NCBI RefSeq assembly: GCF_004798865.1
Contig: NW_025335761.1
Span: 20,486,502 to 20,550,501, forward strand
Source of the DNA: Varanus komodoensis
Lineage: Eukaryota; Chordata; Lepidosauria; Squamata; Varanidae
DNA length: 64,000 nt
Direction: 5' to 3'
Shown: positions 62,091 through 64,000 of the stretch, piece after piece
Layout: the number at the start of each line of letters is the position of its first letter
How positions within the stretch are numbered: the stretch's first letter is position 1
The notes under the pieces: generated by a model
The model's input: only the letters and a program-made list of their open reading frames with translations
Told to the model about the DNA's origin: nothing
The model's database searches: none
Program-made: the position numbers and the translations under genes

Positions 62091-62898
62091 CATTAGTAGC
62101 CGCTGCCGCCACCACTCTCCTTTGCACACATTCCTTTTTGTCAATACTATTCTTACAGAAATCTAAATGAGGTTTGAGCCAAGCAATTAGACCAATATTA
62201 TTACTTCACTTGTCCTTAATGTTACACATTTGTTGATGGATGCTGCTGTTGCTTTAGGGTGCTGTCCTGTAAGTCCCTTCAGAGGATTACAGGCATCCAG
62301 TGCAAGTCAGGTGAGGTGGTGTTGATCTCTGTCTCTCCACTCCTCCTGTTCTGCATTCTTGCTAACTTTATTTATTTATTTTGCTATCTAGCTGGAGCAC
62401 TTTAAAAAATAAGGGAAGGAGATTGGAGCAGTGTTAGGCTATATCATATCCTAGACACTACAGTCTCCTTCTCTCCCCCTCAGAATAGTCTCTTTATCCC
62501 ATCTCCAAGGTTGCTGTCCTTAACTTGGTGAGCAGCCAGCATGGTTATGCCTGTATTGGTTGCAAGATATTGGAGAGGGATCAAACTCTGATTCCTGACT
62601 CTGAACTTGCAGCTGTCTCTGACCTCTGAGCTGAGAATCTGAACAATCCTATGGGCTCTCCTACAACATCTGGGATATAACCGTTTTTGGACTGACATTT
62701 TCACACATGACTTGCCCTTAGTACCCAGAAATACAAGTGATTTCATCTAAGAGCGGCTATATACTACTGCTTTACTATTCTGGGTTGTAGCTCCTTGTCT
62801 TCATCATTCGATCCTTTTTTGCTAAACAAAGTATCATTTCCATTGTGAGAGATAACCAACAAGCAGCTCAAAGAGGCCCACGGATAAAATACACGTAC

Positions 62899-62991
62899 CT
62901 TTTGCTTCATGGCAGCACAAATCATGTTATCACCAAGCACCTTTGCCTTCAGCTTTCTGGTAATGCCAGTCAAGATGATGCATGGATAGAT
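62899..62991 (-). ncRNA. Candidate internal exon, 93 nt
   Basis: On the minus strand a long pyrimidine-rich acceptor (ending CACTTCAACCCCAG) and the donor AAG/GTACGT frame an open 31-codon segment containing LKAKVLGDNMICAAMKQK. I do not recognise a protein. The likeliest reading is a cyrano exon; a small unknown coding exon is the alternative. Confidence 0.4.
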
Positions 62992-63427
62992 CTGGGGTTG
63001 AAGTGCACAACAGGTTAAAAAAAACCCTAAGTTCTGACTGTTAAAAGTGTCTTATACATTGTTCATCTCCCACTTGCAATTTCTGAATATCTCCAGGTTA
63101 GGACAGGGTACTTTTGTTTTCCTAGTACTGGAGCAAGGCTCCATTTCATTTCATTTCAACTAATCTAAATCATAGTATTAAGTGTATATCTCTAGATTTT
63201 AATATACTGAACACTTTGATTGTAGAGTCCATTAGCTTGATAGTCAATGTCCTTTATAGCTGAAACATAAGTCACCTTCCTATCTTAAGTACTAATCGCA
63301 CATCTCTAGTTTTAATGAAGATGAACTAAAATGCACTTTGTAATCAATGGGCTCTGCAAGCTTAGTGTTCTGTACAAGGGTATCTACAACCACCTGGTTT
63401 GTGCCCTTTTCCTCCTCCCTCATGCAA

Positions 63428-63806
63428 GCCTCTCCTAAGGCTTTGTTACTAGCAGCAAGAACTTTAAACTCTGTTTGCACTTTTGGCACTACCCTTTCGC
63501 CTTCAGCCTCATGTAACACAACCAGAAGATTCTAAGCACAGTTAGTGGAAAATCATAATTTGCATTGCCTCTAAACTATGAGCCACATTTTACCACAGGA
63601 AAATATATGTCTGAAAGCAATGTCCCATTTAGGGAACCTCCGGCTCAGGGGCCAAACGGCCATGACACCTTCCTCTGGCTCCTCTCCATTTCTCACAACC
63701 ACTAAACATTTGGTAGCTTCTCCATTCTTAGTGCAGTTTTTGCCCATTCTAAAAGTCTGCTGTGCCTCTCCTAAGGCTTTGCTACTAGCAGCAAGAACTT
63801 TAAACT
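63428..63806. repeat. 43-bp direct repeat pair
   Basis: Copies at 63428-63470 and 63764-63806 (GCCTCTCCTAAGGC..TTTAAACT) differ at one base and are abruptly bounded. In both, the minus strand encodes FKVLAAS-KALGEA in an open frame. The right copy is followed two bases later by the Tigger-like MITE. Confidence 0.75.
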
Positions 63807-63809
63807 GTA

Positions 63810-64000
63810 CAGTGGTACCTTGGCACACGAACTTAATCTGGACCAGGACTCTGGTCATGACCCAAATTGGTCGTGAACAAAGTCAAACTTTCCCATAAGG
63901 GTCAATGTAAATAAGGTTAATCTGTTCTGCAACTATTTTTTCTACTTACAAAAATGTGAAGCAAAGTGACAAAGAACTACAAAGATTGCGCCCATTTCCC
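63810..64000 (-). mobile_element. Tigger-like MITE, copy D, runs off right edge
   Basis: It begins TA/CAGTGGTACCTTGGCACACG, followed by AGGACTCTGGTCATGACCC. This corresponds to the right end of copy A, so the orientation matches copy B. It is truncated by the window. Confidence 0.85.

Larger units (their letters stand above)
50600..62991 (-). ncRNA. OIP5-AS1: OIP5-AS1 (cyrano) lncRNA region, ends approximate
   Basis: Cyrano is a conserved vertebrate lncRNA lying between CHP1 and OIP5, convergent with OIP5. Its near-perfect miR-7 site drives degradation of miR-7. Here the site is at 57695-57720 on the expected strand and side of OIP5, and no coding gene lies between 50.3 and 64 kb. In other species the site sits in a long terminal exon, so the sequence around 57.7 kb and below is probably exonic. 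Two upstream splice-framed segments (60812-60879 and 62899-62991) may be internal exons. Minus-strand AATAAA signals near 51054 and 51938 could mark the 3' end. Neither end can be fixed from sequence, and the first exon may lie beyond the window. Confidence 0.55.

Noticed and set aside
50600-64000. CHP1, expected next in the human gene order
   Set aside because: No EF-hand coding exon is visible on either strand; it presumably lies beyond the right edge.

Overview
The window reads as a vertebrate nuclear locus, most likely from a squamate reptile. It has split genes with GT-AG introns and CpG-island promoters. Its repeats are squamate-like: L2/CR1-clade LINEs, MIR-like and tRNA-type SINEs, a BovB (RTE) LINE fragment and Tigger-like MITEs. 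There is no operon, plasmid, CRISPR array or phage. The gene order RTF1 - NDUFAF1 - NUSAP1 - OIP5 - OIP5-AS1 (cyrano) is the human 15q15.1 order read in reverse, and this synteny supports every gene call.

Layout. 1-4.3 kb: L2-type LINE sequence and the far part of an RTF1 intron. 4.3-11.5 kb, minus strand: RTF1 coding exons 2 and 1; the rest of RTF1 lies left of the window. 11.3-12.3 kb: a CpG-rich divergent promoter shared by RTF1 and NDUFAF1. 13.3-16.1 kb: a long 5'-truncated L2-type LINE inside the NDUFAF1 leader intron. 17.4-24.6 kb, plus: four coding exons of NDUFAF1. 26.3-43.3 kb, minus: twelve coding exons of NUSAP1, recovered with matching phases (1,461 nt, 486 residues). 43.3-43.7 kb: a compact divergent NUSAP1/OIP5 promoter with CCAAT boxes and CHR-like elements. 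43.7-50.3 kb, plus: five coding exons of OIP5 (233 residues). 50.6-64 kb: no protein-coding gene; on the minus strand this is where cyrano (OIP5-AS1) lies, marked by its near-perfect miR-7 site at 57.7 kb.

The genes alternate in orientation, giving two divergent promoter pairs (RTF1/NDUFAF1 and NUSAP1/OIP5) and two convergent ends (NDUFAF1/NUSAP1 and OIP5/cyrano). NUSAP1 (spindle microtubules) and OIP5/Mis18-beta (CENP-A loading) are both cell-cycle genes, so their shared promoter makes functional sense. NDUFAF1 is a mitochondrial complex I assembly factor. RTF1 is a PAF1-complex transcription elongation factor.

No wholly new system stands out. The items most worth a second look are: the cyrano miR-7 site and two splice-framed exon candidates upstream of it; an apparent GC-AG intron in NUSAP1; a 100-N gap fused to a (CT)n tract serving as a NUSAP1 splice acceptor; paired 66-bp palindrome-bounded units; a degenerate satellite-like array; a solo LTR; and a family trait (YTDD plus an identical frameshift) shared by two L2-type LINE copies.
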